A DNA stretch of 64,000 bases from Euglena gracilis (GCA_039621445.1 CP154954.1:45673847-45737846), one strand, 5' to 3'; positions 34,525-45,811 are shown, numbered from the stretch's first letter. Notes: generated by a model from the letters alone, not told the origin. Made by a program: numbers and translations.

Positions 34525-34714
34525 TGGACGTCTCAGAATATTCTTTTGTTTTTATTGAAATCCTCGGATTCCCAATTTTCCTTGATGTCCCAATTGTTCC
34601 CAAAGACGTAACACAATCAATGAAAAGACATAACCAGAGCCAGCAGTCTGCACAGAGGAAAGGTTCGAATTAGGAATACAAAGTTCGGTTCAGGCGGTTA
34701 GTAAATAGTCCGCA
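34525..34714 (-). repeat. 3' LTR of the chromovirus
   Basis: 190 bp, TG ... CA ends, 188 of 190 positions identical to the other LTR by eye. The flanking CAATC at 34520-34524 is duplicated at 43602-43606. A G-rich tract (ATGGGGGGCGTG on the minus strand) precedes it as polypurine tract. Confidence 0.9.
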
Positions 34715-35286
34715 CACGCCCCCCATGCCGGAGGACGCGGCGCCACAGGCACAGGACGAAACGGCATCACACCACAAACAAAATGGCTTTACTATGGTTC
34801 AAGCACGAATGAATGGTGTTCAACACGAATTGTCCACAAAAAAGGTGCAGAACGACAAATGTCAACACAAAGGAAGGTAAAAGAGGTTACTTCCGACGTT
34901 CACCGTGGTCCCTTCACTTCGTGGTTGGCTTGCCGTTCAAAGGTAACACAAACCTGGGCGAAACTCCTCACATCAATGGCAGGTTTGTGACTGAAAGCCT
35001 TCAAAGGTTAGACAACAATCCACCCATGGCGAGGCGGGTTGGTGTCTCCTGACCCGAAAAACCATCCAAAAGGCCCCCTGGGGGGCTTGACTTTCCTCCC
35101 GCGTGACTGAAAGCACGATCAAAACATTTGGGGGGAGGCCAGGCTGTCTCTTGAGATGCCAACCCCCATTCACATTCTGAAACGTCGCAAAACATTCTGA
35201 GCGCCTGGCGTAGGATCGATTGTAAATTGTGATCCACACAATAATTCTTGAAAACCTCATTCATTCTGCCTCCTGGTTGCACAAAG
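34715..35286 (-). CDS. C-terminal end of the chromodomain polyprotein and 3' UTR
   Basis: If the hAT element is left out, the chromodomain frame continues here as PGGRMNEVFKNYCVDHNL, the usual end of a chromodomain followed by a short helix, and stays open to about 35001. The remaining 290 bp up to the LTR hold no frame of note. Confidence 0.55.
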
Positions 35287-35621
35287 CAGGGATTTGTGCT
35301 TATCCTTTTTGGGGGGGTCAAATTCTTATCCGTAGTTATCCGTAGTTATCCGTAGTTATCCGTAGTTATCCGTAATTATCCTTATTTGCTAAAATAATAA
35401 TATCCTTCCTGACAGGGGGTATCCATCTAGAAATAGCTGTAATTGAAAGGATGAAGAGAGTTGATCATCATAAACCTCAGGAATGCCTAAACTTCGTGAA
35501 ATGTGACAATCTAAACAGAAAACGACAAGCATCCAAGGCAGATGGAAACGACAATGTCCGGTGTGGGTTTTTAATCTTTCATCCACCGTTGTTCACAATC
35601 ACCGTTGCAGAACATGCCAAC

Positions 35622-36038
35622 CAGACATTCATTTAGTGTGTTCACAAATCCGATTGTGAACACAAATTTTTTTTTGGTGAACACAGGTGATACACAATTT
35701 TTTTTTTGGTGAACACACGTGATACACAAATTTTTTTTGGTGAACACAGGTGAACACAAATTTTTTTTTGGTGAACACAGGTGAAAATATTTTTTGTGAA
35801 CTGAAACGTCAAACTTTTGTGAATGTAAACATTTCTAAAAGTTGGTGTAGTTTACTTAAACTCGGATTCAACTTGTACGACGTTTTTGGTGAACACAGGT
35901 GAACACAAATTTTTTTTGGTGAACATTGGTGAACACAAATTTTTTTTTGGTGAACATAGGTGATACACAATTTTTTTTTTGGTGATACACATGATACACA
36001 AATATATTTTTTTGGTGAACACACTAACTGAATGTCTG
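35622..36038. mobile_element. MITE nested in the hAT element, 8-bp duplication ATGCCAAC
   Basis: CAGACATTCATTTAGTGTG is inverted (one difference) at the right end. ATGCCAAC flanks at 35614-35621 and 36039-36046. The interior is T runs and GGTGAACACA words. Ends beginning CAG and an 8-bp duplication place it with hAT-type movers. Confidence 0.9.
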
Positions 36039-36129
36039 ATGCCAACGGCTGCCTGCCGGAGGTTAGACAACATCTTCTGTCAGTTTTTAACATCAATGAC
36101 ACCGGCCAAACTGAAAGCAGCCCATCCCT

Positions 36130-36480
36130 TTATAGGATGCACGCTGCCAAATGGAAAATTGTTGCGAAAATGGGTTGATATGCTGCTTTGAGCACAGAAG
36201 CTGCATCAGAGACAAATGCAACAACCCTGCCAGCAGAAATTCTCATGCTCCTTAAAACCTCATTGACCTCCTTAGCAAGTTCTTCGAAAAAAGACGACAT
36301 TACTTTTCTTCTTAGAAAACAAACTCGGTGCTCAACGCCATCGTTTGGCCCTTGACAAACCAGAGTGCGAGTTGCCACAACCCCCAAACTTGGGCCCAAC
36401 CAACCAAAATATTGATAATGGCATGCCCTGGTGAATCTGTCTATTCATCAGTTCCAATCCACACTTTTTTGCCAGAGATT
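36130..36480 (-). pseudogene. hAT transposase remnant
   Basis: One minus frame gives KKVWIGTDE, an amber codon, then TDSPGHAIINILVG, which matches the DEsTD block of DUF659-type hAT transposases. A neighbouring frame continues with GRVVAFVSDAASVLKAAYQP, the next conserved Asp block. Stops and frameshifts make it non-functional. Confidence 0.65.
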
Positions 36481-36994
36481 GATTTTCGAATGCTTGCGAT
36501 GTGGGTTGAAAACACCCGGCCCACAGACCGATACAACTGACTGCCAACCTTCAGGCTGCCATGAACAGTTGTATACTTCCGATCCAAGGCACGGATCGAA
36601 GGGTGGCCATCATCTCACCCAATTTTAGTTGCACTCGATGGATGGTTGTGCAACAGAAGGGTTCGTGGGGCCTAATTGATACACAGATGCTTTATAACAC
36701 AAAACAACTTCATCTCCAGGTTCCTCCATCAACGCTGCACTGCTCCGGGCTTTTTAACCACCTTTGCCCCTTCCAATTTCAGGAGGGAAATCCATTGACA
36801 GAGAGAAAGAATAGAGCCTGTGGTTGAGGATGTGGATGTGCACTCAAGCTTCCAGTTCATGCATCCTCATTCGTCAAATTTTTTGTTATCCGTAGTTATC
36901 CGTAGTTATCCGTAATTATCCTTATTTGGACTTTTTAGCTCCGTAGTTATCCGTAGTTATCCGTATCCGTATTTGTTTTGGGCGGGCTTATCCG

Positions 36995-37757
36995 TAGTTA
37001 TCCGTAGTTATCCGTAGTTATCCATTTCAGGATAAGCACAAATCCCTGCACAAAGGAAGCCACAGGCTCCCATGTACTGCTGCTTGCCGGAAAATTCTCC
37101 CACCAAACCAAAAATTTCCATCCCCCTTGGTACTTGTGCTTCAAAATCTTGTAAACATTGTAAAAACCCAATTGAGCTTGTTCTTCTTCTGACATCTGAA
37201 GGGGGGGATCCCCTCCCTGGTCTGGCATGGGGGTGTCACCTCACTGGGTCTCCCACAACCGCTTCACCGGTCAAAAGGTCTGGGTCTTCTTCCAAAAGGC
37301 TTTCTTCATGCAAAGCAACCTCCCACTTTTTGCACAAACCCAAAGAAACATCAATGACCCCTCCCAAAGATGGACTGCTTGCAATTTGCACGGAATTGAA
37401 CCTCGATTTGAGAACCCGAAAAGGTCCTTGCCAGGGGGGGGGAAGCTTGGGCCATGATTTGTTTGGCCATCTTTTGTTGTGCACCAAAACATAGTCATCT
37501 TCTTCAATTTTTGCTGGTACCCTCCCTTTGTTGGCACTCTCAAAATCTTTTTTCCTCAATTCTTTCAATCTCTGGGAAGCTCTTTCTTGAATTTCCATCT
37601 GGGTCAAAAGCCAAGAATGGGTTTCTGGATTTGTCACCGGTTCTGGGTAATTCCAACCTCCAAGGGTCTGCCCAAAACATTTCATGGGGTGACAACATTG
37701 TTGTGGGGAAATCTGCGAGTTCACAAAAATGTGCAATACGGGATCAGCTGCACCCAA
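36995..37757 (-). CDS. Integrase C-terminal (GPY/F) region and chromodomain
   Basis: One minus frame has DDYVLVHNKRWPNKSWPKL and PPPWQGPFRVLKSRFN, the SH3-like GPY/F part of gypsy integrases. Overlapping it in another frame comes YNVYKILKHKYQGG, KFLVWWENFPASSSTWEPV, a chromodomain with the aromatic residues used to bind methylated histone tails. In chromoviruses this domain steers integration to heterochromatin. The chromodomain is cut by the hAT element at 37048 and continues at 35286. Confidence 0.75.
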
Positions 37758-37869
37758 TTTTTGTCCTTGGAAGACAGACTCAATGCTCGCATATTCTGCA
37801 AAATTTTATTGACATTTTAAAAACCCGTTTGATCGGGGGTTTTTCTTCACGAAATTTCACGTGAGAGCT

Positions 37870-38370
37870 TTCAGGGGTCTGGTAAAAACCACTCTGTCTG
37901 GCGCACGTCGTTGTCACCTCCACGGGTTTCCAAAAACCAATCACCGGTCAAAATAAGTCTCAAAACCTTCTGGTTACCTCTTTTGACAAAAATGGGACAA
38001 ATTGAGACAAAGCAGCACTAGTCAAAGATTTGCACAAAACCAAAAAAACTTCAGGGGGTCGGGGAACCCGATGTGTTTGGTCTTTTGTTTGAATCTTTTG
38101 TCATCACAACAAATTTTTTCTTTTTTGCTCATCTCTTCTTTCCTCTGGCTCTTTTCCATCTGGGTCAAAAGCCGGGGTGGGGTCACCGGTTGGGGGTAAT
38201 TCCAACCTCCAAGCTGGTCTGTTTCATGGGGGGTGAATTGTGTGGGGATCTGCGTCGTCATCAATACGGGATCAGCTGCCCAATTCCTTGGAAATCTTGC
38301 GGTACTCATTTTGCGGGGGGTTTCGGGGTAGAGAAAACGATTTCGAATTTTCAAAATCTGTCTGACCAAA
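37870..38370 (-). pseudogene. Shortened, gap-ridden second copy of the adjacent integrase segment
   Basis: Phrases of 37230-37870 recur here in the same order with many small deletions, for example CATCTGGGTCAAAAGCC, GGTAATTCCAACCTCCAAG and ATACGGGATCAGCTGC. The integrase catalytic core that should lie here is not found. It may be a decayed duplication or a mis-assembled consensus. Confidence 0.6.
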
Positions 38371-38484
38371 GTTCAGCCACGCAGTTCCAAACAGACTTTC
38401 CGGTTATGTTTTCTTGTGTGGGGGATGAATTGGCAAAAATCCACAGTGTGGGGGTCTGTTTTGTCATCAAACACAAAACTTTGC

Positions 38485-41400
38485 TCATGTTGGAATCGGT
38501 AAAGAACCTACCTTTCCACGCACTGGGCGGGCGGTGCAAATTTCCAACATGTCTTTCTTGGAAACCTTGGACTGAAAATGGCTCAAAAAGAACAACAAAG
38601 TCCTTTCAGCACCAACATGGTTGCTTGCCTTGTGACATTCATCCAAACAAACTTTCAACAAATGAGATGGAACAACCAACTTTCCTTCAATACATGGCCT
38701 TGGCAGATCTGAACCAAAACTCATTGTCAATGAAACAGGGTTTTGAAACCTCCACTTTTTCCCAAAAATCCTTCAGCTCTGAATTCAAATAATCCTTTTC
38801 TGACACTTGCACTCTGTGGGACAAACTGAAAATCTTCTGCAAAAACAGGTCAAGCTGCACATCCATTTTCTGAAAAGCGTTCCTTGCTTCTTCCTCAAAA
38901 TGAATTTCAAATTTGTTCTCAAAATCAGCACGAGACAAAAAATCACACAATTCATTTTTGCAACCTGCCACATGAACGATATTCAGTTTGAACTGGTGCA
39001 AAAACACATACATCCTTCTCAGTCTTTTGTTGAGGGGGGGTTCACCCTTCAGGAAAGAGGTGGCTGCCTCATTGTCTGTCATCCACACAATTGGCAGATT
39101 TTGCAAAATCCTCGTTTGTGAAGCAATGGTCAGCACACCACTCAAAATTTCCTTTTCCCAGGTAGTGTATTTTTTTCTTGCCTCACTCCATTTCCAGTTG
39201 TAGTGGCCCAAGGGCACCAACCTCATTTCACTGGGGTAGTTGTTTTTCAGGGTTCCATCCACCTTCACACCACTTGTTCGAAAATTCTCAGGAATTTGTG
39301 TTTGTTGGAGGGTTTGCCACTGAAACAATGCTGAACCACCTCCCAAATCCGAACTGTCAGTCACCAAAACAATCTCTCCTGAACTCCTGGGGGTACCCAA
39401 AACATCAAGAGAAGACAATTTCCTTTTCAATGCATTCAAACAACTCTCCTCCTTTTCAGTCCACCTCCATTTCACATTCTTTTTCAGAAGGTCTGTGAGC
39501 GGGGCTGAGTCAAAAGTAAAACCTTTCACGTGTCTGCGGTAGAAATTCATGGCTCCCAAAATTCGCCTCAAATCCCTTTGATTCTGAACTCGAAAACTCA
39601 GAATTGGTTCAATGTTTCTTTTGTTTGCCTGCCACATTCCCCATCCCAACGAGAAACCCAAATAGTCAATGGACTGATTCAGAAAGGAACATTTGCTCAA
39701 TTTGATTCTCACTTGGTTCTTTCTGCAAACTTCAAACCACTTTTCCAAAAGATACAAATGATCCTCCTCAGAGTTTGCACCAACCCCTGTGTCATCAAAA
39801 AAAGAAGCCAGGTGTCCATCCTTCAAAATCTCTCTCACCCTCAAATCCGTTTTGCATTGGGAGGTTAGAATTTCCATCAGCTCCTGAAAAATACCCGGTG
39901 CATTACTTAGGCCAAACATCATTCTTTTGGGACGAAAACACCTCCCAGAAGGAATGCAAAATGCAGACAAATTTGCTGCTCTTTTTGTGATTGGGATTTG
40001 CCAATACCCACTCCTCATGTCCAGGGTACTTTTCCAGCGACATTTGGCCAAACTTTCAATCAAAACCTCCATGCTTGGCAAATAACCTGCATGTGCCTTG
40101 CTTCTGGCATTCAATTTTCCATAATGGATGACCATCCTTCTGGTACTTGACCCTTTTTTGTCCACCAAAAATGTGGGGCTGCACACCTGGGGGATTTCAC
40201 CAACCGGGAATTGCTCAATCAACCCTGACTTTAGCAATTCTTCACACTGAAGGTCAATTTCTTTTTCATCCTCCTGAGGCATGGGCCAACACTTTTGCCT
40301 TAGGGGTTTTCCTTCCCACTCAGGCTTCAGCTCAATGTCCATCAAAACAGGCAGGGGGGAAGACTCAGAAATTGTGGGCAATGGTCCAAAAACATCAGAA
40401 AATTTCACCAAAAGCTCATACAACCTGGGGTGGTCTCTGAATTTCTCAACTTCTTTTTCAAACTCTCCACTCAGATTCTCAGTAAACAATTTGCTGCTTT
40501 TTTCATCAGCCTTTTTCTGGGCCTCCAAAGTCCAAATCTTTTCATGCAAAACTTGGGAAATGCTTTTGAGTTCATCCATCTTGATTGTTGCCTTGGGAGT
40601 TTTCACAGGTTTTGCAAACTGCACATCTTCCACAGGCTGGGCCAGCTGGAAAAACATCACCTCCACATCTTTTCTCACCTCTTGAAAAAGACTCAGCTCA
40701 CTTTCAATGTCCTTGGTCAACTCAGCCAAAAAATTGTTGTTTTCATGCTCATTCATTGGTTCAAACACCACCACATTGTCCAACCATTCTTTCACCTTTT
40801 CATCTGATTCCTTGGGGGGAACATTCTCCAAAGGAAAACTGGGACTTTCAAAAACTTGCTTGTCTGCAGGTGGACTGGCAGGCTGGGGTGCCTGTTGTTG
40901 GGGGGGGACATCAGGAAGAACTGGGAAATCCACTTGAATTCCATCATCCACTGTGGGATACTTCCTGATCTCACCTCTCAGTTCATCCAAACTCCAATTC
41001 CTTGAAACTTTTCTGAGCCAACTGACAATTTTGGGGTCCAAAAGCTCAAAATCCACTTTGAATTGCACAGTGTCCACCACACTCACAAAAGTGTTCACCT
41101 TTTTGCACCTGTCACCCACAAACAAGGGAACCCCACTTGAAATTTTCACCCTGGCCACTGTCACCCTTTCCAGCAGGGGGGACCAGTACTGGTCCACCCA
41201 GTCTGGGTGTACCAGGACCATTTTTGTTTCTTCAATGCACAACTTTGTCACCACTTTGCTTAGTTGGCTGAAGGGGGGGTTTGCCCACAGAAACTTGGAA
41301 GCACCAATGTCACACAACAACCTTTCCCATGAATACCTGTAGGCTGAATTCCCTTTTGTCATGTACAAAGACTGGGTGTGGTTCAGGTGGTTTGCAAAAA

Positions 41401-41710
41401 GATCAATGCAAATCTGACCCTCAGAAATCTTCAATTCATCCAAAGCTTTTGTCTTCACTGGCTTCACCAAAGTGTAGCTTTCTGTCTTGAAAAGTCTGAA
41501 AATTATTTTGATGGTGTGGTCCCCATCATGGCTCTGAAGTAAAAACTCCTCACCATCAACGATGATTCTGGGGGGTCTGGTCAGCAACCCACCAAAAAAT
41601 TCACTTTCAGTAAAGTCAGTCCCCAAAACTGCCTCGAAGGCATTTGTTTCAACAACAACCGCTTTAAGCTTTAGAACTTTTCGTCCCAACTCCAGGCTCA
41701 CCTCACACAC
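38485..41710 (-). CDS. Chromovirus pol: RT, RNase H and integrase zinc finger
   Basis: A 1007-residue frame (38687-41710). RT starts near residue 500 (VDKKGSSTRRMVIHYGKLNA), has STLDMRSGYWQIPI (first Asp) and ASFFDDTG near residue 635 as the YxDD-type motif, with Phe in place of Tyr. RNase H follows near residue 780 (IVLVTDSSDLGGGSALF). After a frameshift near 38690-38730 the integrase finger reads HKASNHVGAERTLLFFL ... EICTAR; the last Cys of the HHCC set is Arg. The frame joins the protease frame at about 41700 through a GT dinucleotide insertion. Confidence 0.85.
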
Positions 41711-42060
41711 TCCTCACCGTTGCCGATCTGCAGGGGTACCGCAGCACTACGTTGAATTTTATTCTCTGGAACACATTTCTTAGAAACTGCAGTTATGGTG
41801 GCCCCAGTGTCCAAAATGGCTTGAATTTCCTTTCCATAAACCCTCACTGGCAAAAGATAAGTTTTACACACCATCTGGAGCAATTGTAAAGCATCAGCCT
41901 TTCTCTTTTTGGGGTTCTCACCCTGGGGGGTAACCTGGGTTTGCACTCCCTGGGGTTGAACCGAAGGGGTCCCTTTGCCTGCCCCCTTCTGGGCTGCTGC
42001 CTTCTTAAACTTTTCTTTTGACCAACATCTGTCTTCATAATGCCCTTTTTTTGTGACAAA
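41700..42060 (-). CDS. Chromovirus protease region
   Basis: The minus frame contains AILDTGATITAVSKK, the retropepsin active site DTG, which cleaves the Gag-Pol polyprotein. The frame starts within the zinc knuckle at 42046-42052 and ends by frameshift at about 41700. Confidence 0.75.
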
Positions 42061-42965
42061 ATCGACAGAAAATTGTGGCTCCAAATCGTGGGGCTGGGGT
42101 GTCATCAACTTTTCTTTCACCCTTGCCTTTGCCTTTTCCTTTGCCTTTTCCTTTTCCACCAGATTTTCCACCTTTTCCAGATTCTGGGACATTTTCACCA
42201 ACTTTTTCAGATTGATCAGGGGGTCATTCAATCAATGGTCTGAGATTTTCTTTTTTCAGCAAATTCCTCTCCAACCAATCTTCAGAACTTTTTTCCAAAA
42301 TCGTTTTTCTCAAATCTGTGAATGTCTCAGAACGATGTTTGTAAAATCTGTCTGCCCTGATGTCTGCATACATTCTGGGGTGTAATTTCCTCAGCAAAAC
42401 CAAAAACTTTTCCTGTTCACTCATGGCCTGGGGGCTCAACCTGGCCATCAAATTGTCCAACTCAATGAAAAGTTTTTTGATGTCTTGGGGTTCGGGGTTC
42501 TGGGAAAGTGCTGGCAATTTGTCAATGGCAGACCTCAAAGTCATGTCATTTTCCAGTGTTGGGAACAAATTTGCAATTTCCAACAGCACTTTTTCAAAAT
42601 CATCATTCTCATCCATCACTTTTTCAACCAGTTTTTTCACCTTGGGGGTGCAACATTCCAACAGCCAATCCTTTTTCTGGACATTTCCAAATGCAATTGC
42701 ACCAGTTAACCTCAACCATCTGCCAAAATCTTTCAAAAACTCAGGCCAATTTGCACCATCAAACTCTGGCAATTTCACAGGGGGTAATCTTGAACTTTGG
42801 GTTGAACTTTGGCTGGGGTTGCTGGAATTTGGTTCCACAATTTGCTTCAGAAAATGTTTCAACCTGGGTGATGGGGTTCACAGGGGTAAACACAGACTGA
42901 CTGTTGCTGGCTGATTTGATTTCCAATTCTTGCAACCTTCTTTCCAAATCTTCAATGGAGGACAT
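42046..42965 (-). CDS. Chromovirus gag
   Basis: ATG at 42965 (MSSIEDLERRLQELEIKSAS, a probable coiled coil). After a one-base shift within 42759-42862 the gag core continues (LPEFDGANWPEFLKDFGRWL ... RPLIE) and meets TGA at 42224-42226. Without the stop the same frame runs on through a Gly/Lys-rich stretch into FCRFCHKK at an A7 run. The second half of the zinc knuckle, GHYEDRC, is in the +1 frame. Together they form a CX2CX4HX4C nucleic-acid-binding knuckle. Confidence 0.7.
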
Positions 42966-43395
42966 TTCTGCAGATCACCTTCAAAAAAAACTCAACCACT
43001 GGCTCTGTAAACTGGGAGAAACAGAAACACTGGCCAACCCAAAAAGACAAACAAAAACTGAAGAAACCAGAACAGAAAACCAACCACTGGGTTCAGGACC
43101 AGGTCAGCAAGATGATGAAGAACTTGCCTCCACCAAGATCTTGTTCTGGACAGCAAGGTGAACAACACCACTTACAAACTTCCTCAACCAAATAACCAAT
43201 ACAACAACTGTTGACAAATTCTCCACTGTGAACTTGTTCACCACAACCTCAATGTCAACTTCCTGTTGAAGGTGTTGTTCTGTACCAGCAACTTGGTTAA
43301 CCTTGCCTTCTGGAAGTCCAACTTCTGGATCTTCAACAACCAGTGAAACAATGTTGAATCTCCTCGAAGACGTCTTGGACGATTGGAACAACAAA

Positions 43396-43407
43396 CCTCT
43401 GCGACCA
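43396..43407 (-). promoter_or_regulatory. Primer-binding site of the chromovirus
   Basis: TGGTCGCAGAGG lies four bases after the 5' LTR on the minus strand. Its complement would be a tRNA 3' end CCTCTGCGACCA, close to the CCTCTGCTACCA of many initiator-Met tRNAs. Confidence 0.55.
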
Positions 43408-43411
43408 ACTT

Positions 43412-43601
43412 TGGACGTCTCAGAATATTCTTTTGTTTTTATTGAAATCCTCGGATTCCCAATTTTCCTTGATATCCCAATTGTTCCCAAAGATGTAACA
43501 CAATCAATGAAAAGACATAACCAGAGCCAGCAGTCTGCACAGAGGAAAGGTTCGAATTAGGAATACAAAGTTCGGTTCAGGCGGTTAGTAAATAGTCCGC
43601 A
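43412..43601 (-). repeat. 5' LTR of the chromovirus
   Basis: 190 bp, TG ... CA ends; promoter-bearing LTR of the minus-strand element. Followed on the plus strand by target copy CAATC at 43602-43606. Confidence 0.9.
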
Positions 43602-45248
43602 CAATCTCTCGTTGAGTCCTTGCAAGACGTGGTGCCACTCCAATTGTGGTATTTGGATGATGGACACATCCTGGGAACCCTCCCACAATTACATGCAGCA
43701 ATTACAGAAATCCAACGACAGGGGACGCTACTAGGCATACACCTCAACCCAAAAAAATGCCGCCTGTGGGGACCTGCAGCAACAGAAGCCAATCGTGCTG
43801 AAATGCCGCCAAACAGCCCACTTCGTGCAGTCCCAATCGTGAACTACTCCCCCGATTCTGGTATACGTGCCTTGGGAATCCCGGTTTGCCATCCACAAAG
43901 CGGTGACTTTGCGGGGGAAGTGTGGGCTGAACGTGCAACAGGTGTGCAGAAAGCTTGCCGGGCCCTTTTGAACCTGCCGCAAGCCCATATTCAGTTCTGC
44001 CTTTTGCGATCTTGCCTAGATGCATGCAAAGTTAACGACCTCATGCGTGCAACAGAACTGGGGCAGGCAAAAGACGCATGTGCACTGCTGACTAAAGAAA
44101 TCAGGAACACATTGAGCAACATTGTTGGATCCCCAATCGATGACAACCAATGGGCTCAGGCCACCCTGCCCGCGCGTCATGGCGGACTCGGAATTCGGGA
44201 CCCATCGTTGGAACGTCTCCCAGCACGCATGTCCGGCATTGTGACATTTGTCAGCAATGGCAGACGCACCTTGGGCCTGGCAGACCGAGGAGTACCGAAA
44301 GACACTGCGGAGTGCTTGTCCTCTGCCAACTCCATCCTCGAAGGAACGCCCCCAACGGAAACATGGGCCACGGATGTATCACTCCTGAACGAAGCCCAAA
44401 GCCCTCACATTCAACAGAAGTGGTGGGGTGAATGCTTTGCGAAACAACGACAAAAGGCATTATCTTCCAACCTTCACGGCCAAGACGCTGTCCGGTTCGC
44501 AAGCCAACAACGGCCCCACGCAATGGCCTGGGCTTCTGACACACCATCCTCTGGACTGAAAACATTGGTCGCATCTGCAGAATTCAAAGGCTTTCTAAAG
44601 TGGTCACTGGGAGCACCAGTATGTCCACCAACGGGATCTACGTGCCCACGCTGCTCCAAGCCAATGGACAACCTGGGTAATCACCTTGTATGCTGCAGCT
44701 CAAATGGCATCACGCGGCGACACGGTGCGATCCAGGACTTTGTGTTCCAATTGGCACATGATGCCGGGTTTACAGCAAAAAAAGAACAAGGTGGTTCAGA
44801 GAGAACACGCCCGGGCGATGTGCTCATCAGCAGACTTGACGCCAATGGTCCTGGAGCAGTGGACATCACAGTGAGACACACAGCAGCACCGTACAGACCG
44901 TTGCGTGACGCAGCTGAACTAACCGAATGGTATGAACGCCAAGAGAAGGAAAAGCATTCAAAATATGACGCCACCTGTAGGAGGCTGGGATGGACCTGCA
45001 TTCCATTTGTTGTCGACTGCTATGGCGGCCTAGGCCAAGAAGCGCTAACCCTAATGTCAACACTGATGAAGCTTCTCCTCGGTCAACAAGATGCATGGTC
45101 AAAACACAAAACTGAAGCCAACACATGGCAACTTCTATCAATAACTGTTGCGCGAGAGATCGCGCGACAAGTAATCTGGGGACGTTATGCAGGTAACGAC
45201 ACAGATCCAGAAGCAACCAACACCATACACCAGCCGTACTGTCTGTAA
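43602..45248 (+). pseudogene. LINE A ORF, part 2: RT C-half, zinc finger and restriction-like endonuclease
   Basis: The frame resumes after the chromovirus with LWYLDDGHILGTLPQL, the YLDD catalytic box of RT, then thumb. Near residue 345 of this part CPRCSKPMDNLGNHLVCC is a Cys/His finger. RPGDVLI and, after about 20 residues, AVDITV fit the PD-(D/E)xK endonuclease of R2/CRE-type LINEs, which nicks the target DNA. The frame ends at 45246. This half has no internal stop. Confidence 0.8.
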
Positions 45249-45811
45249 AGAAGACCATTGCGATCCCTGGTCCCAGAGTAAATAATTCACCTAAGACCAT
45301 CCACAACTCTTCATCAAGCAAACAACAGTACCCAATCATCCATAACCTGTGCCTCACATTGGCAAGACAAGTGGCCCGCCAGCCGGCATGGGGAACTATG
45401 GCGGTACCTACCTGGAGCGGTGGATCCCACCACCCAAAGCCAATACGAATTGGAGTGAGCAATTTGACCAACCGCTCTCCCACCCCATCCCTCCAAACAA
45501 AAACAAACAAAAACCACAAGCACACACACACCACACACACACACACACACACCAGCCACCACGCCCCCCGCCTCTCACCCCCAACGCACCTCACACAACA
45601 TCCGCCAAGCTACCCCTCGCCCCTCCGTCTTACCTGCTACCAAGGCCGCTCGTCTTTACACTCCCACACCTGTACCTCGGACAGGCCGCTGATTCCGCTT
45701 CTGTATATAGCCCTACCCCTGAACACTCAAATCCAGTAGGCTGTGCCACTGGTCGGTGGACTCGGCTCGCCCCACCACCGGACTGCTGTCGTTTTCAGAC
45801 GTAAAAAAAAG
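45249..45811 (+). other. LINE A 3' UTR with CA repeat, double hairpin and poly(A)
   Basis: About 490 bp after the stop, partly alignable to LINE B, with a CA microsatellite at 45520-45553. The double-hairpin module (45733-45780) lies 24 bases before the A8 tail at 45804. Confidence 0.65.
45733..45780 (+). ncRNA. Double-hairpin module, copy 2
   Basis: Same stems as at 31441, with loop changes (TGT for TGC; ACT/CTC for ATT/TTC). Its place just before the poly(A) suggests a 3' recognition structure for the reverse transcriptase. Confidence 0.55.

Larger units (their letters stand above)
35287..37048 (-). mobile_element. hAT element inserted in the chromodomain coding region
   Basis: CAGGGATTTGTGCTTATCC at 35287 is inverted at 37030-37048. 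The flanks share CACAAAG (7 bp, or 8 if the last base is counted). Arrays of TTATCCGTAG lie inside each end (35325-35390 and 36885-37025). The interior has a decayed hAT transposase on the minus strand and a smaller MITE at 35622-36038. Confidence 0.8.
34525..43601 (-). mobile_element. Chromodomain Ty3/gypsy LTR retrotransposon (chromovirus) inserted in LINE A
   Basis: Two 190-bp LTRs, a 5-bp CAATC target duplication, a primer-binding site, gag, protease, RT, RNase H, part of integrase and a chromodomain, all on the minus strand. The duplication lies exactly where LINE A's RT frame is cut. The LTRs differ at about two positions, which suggests a recent insertion. Despite that, the coding region has several small frameshifts and a second transposon, so the coding damage is either very recent or partly technical. 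Confidence 0.9.
31591..45811 (+). mobile_element. LINE A: SL-tipped restriction-endonuclease-type non-LTR retrotransposon, interrupted
   Basis: The boundaries come from an empty-site copy at 47.37-47.44 kb. The left flank ends GGGAAGTGTTTTT at about 31590. The right flank resumes GTTTTTTTGCCCGAGAGG at 45814 after eight A at 45804-45811. Order: SL-like 5' end, short leader, ORF with tandem repeats, 2A-like motif, RT, zinc finger, endonuclease, a 555-bp 3' UTR with the double hairpin, and a poly(A). Two nonsense codons and the inserted chromovirus make it inactive. Without the insert it would be about 5.1 kb. Confidence 0.75.

Noticed and set aside
34525-43601. Retrovirus-like envelope gene in the LTR element
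   Set aside because: After the chromodomain only a short tail, a hAT insertion and the LTR follow; no membrane protein frame is seen.
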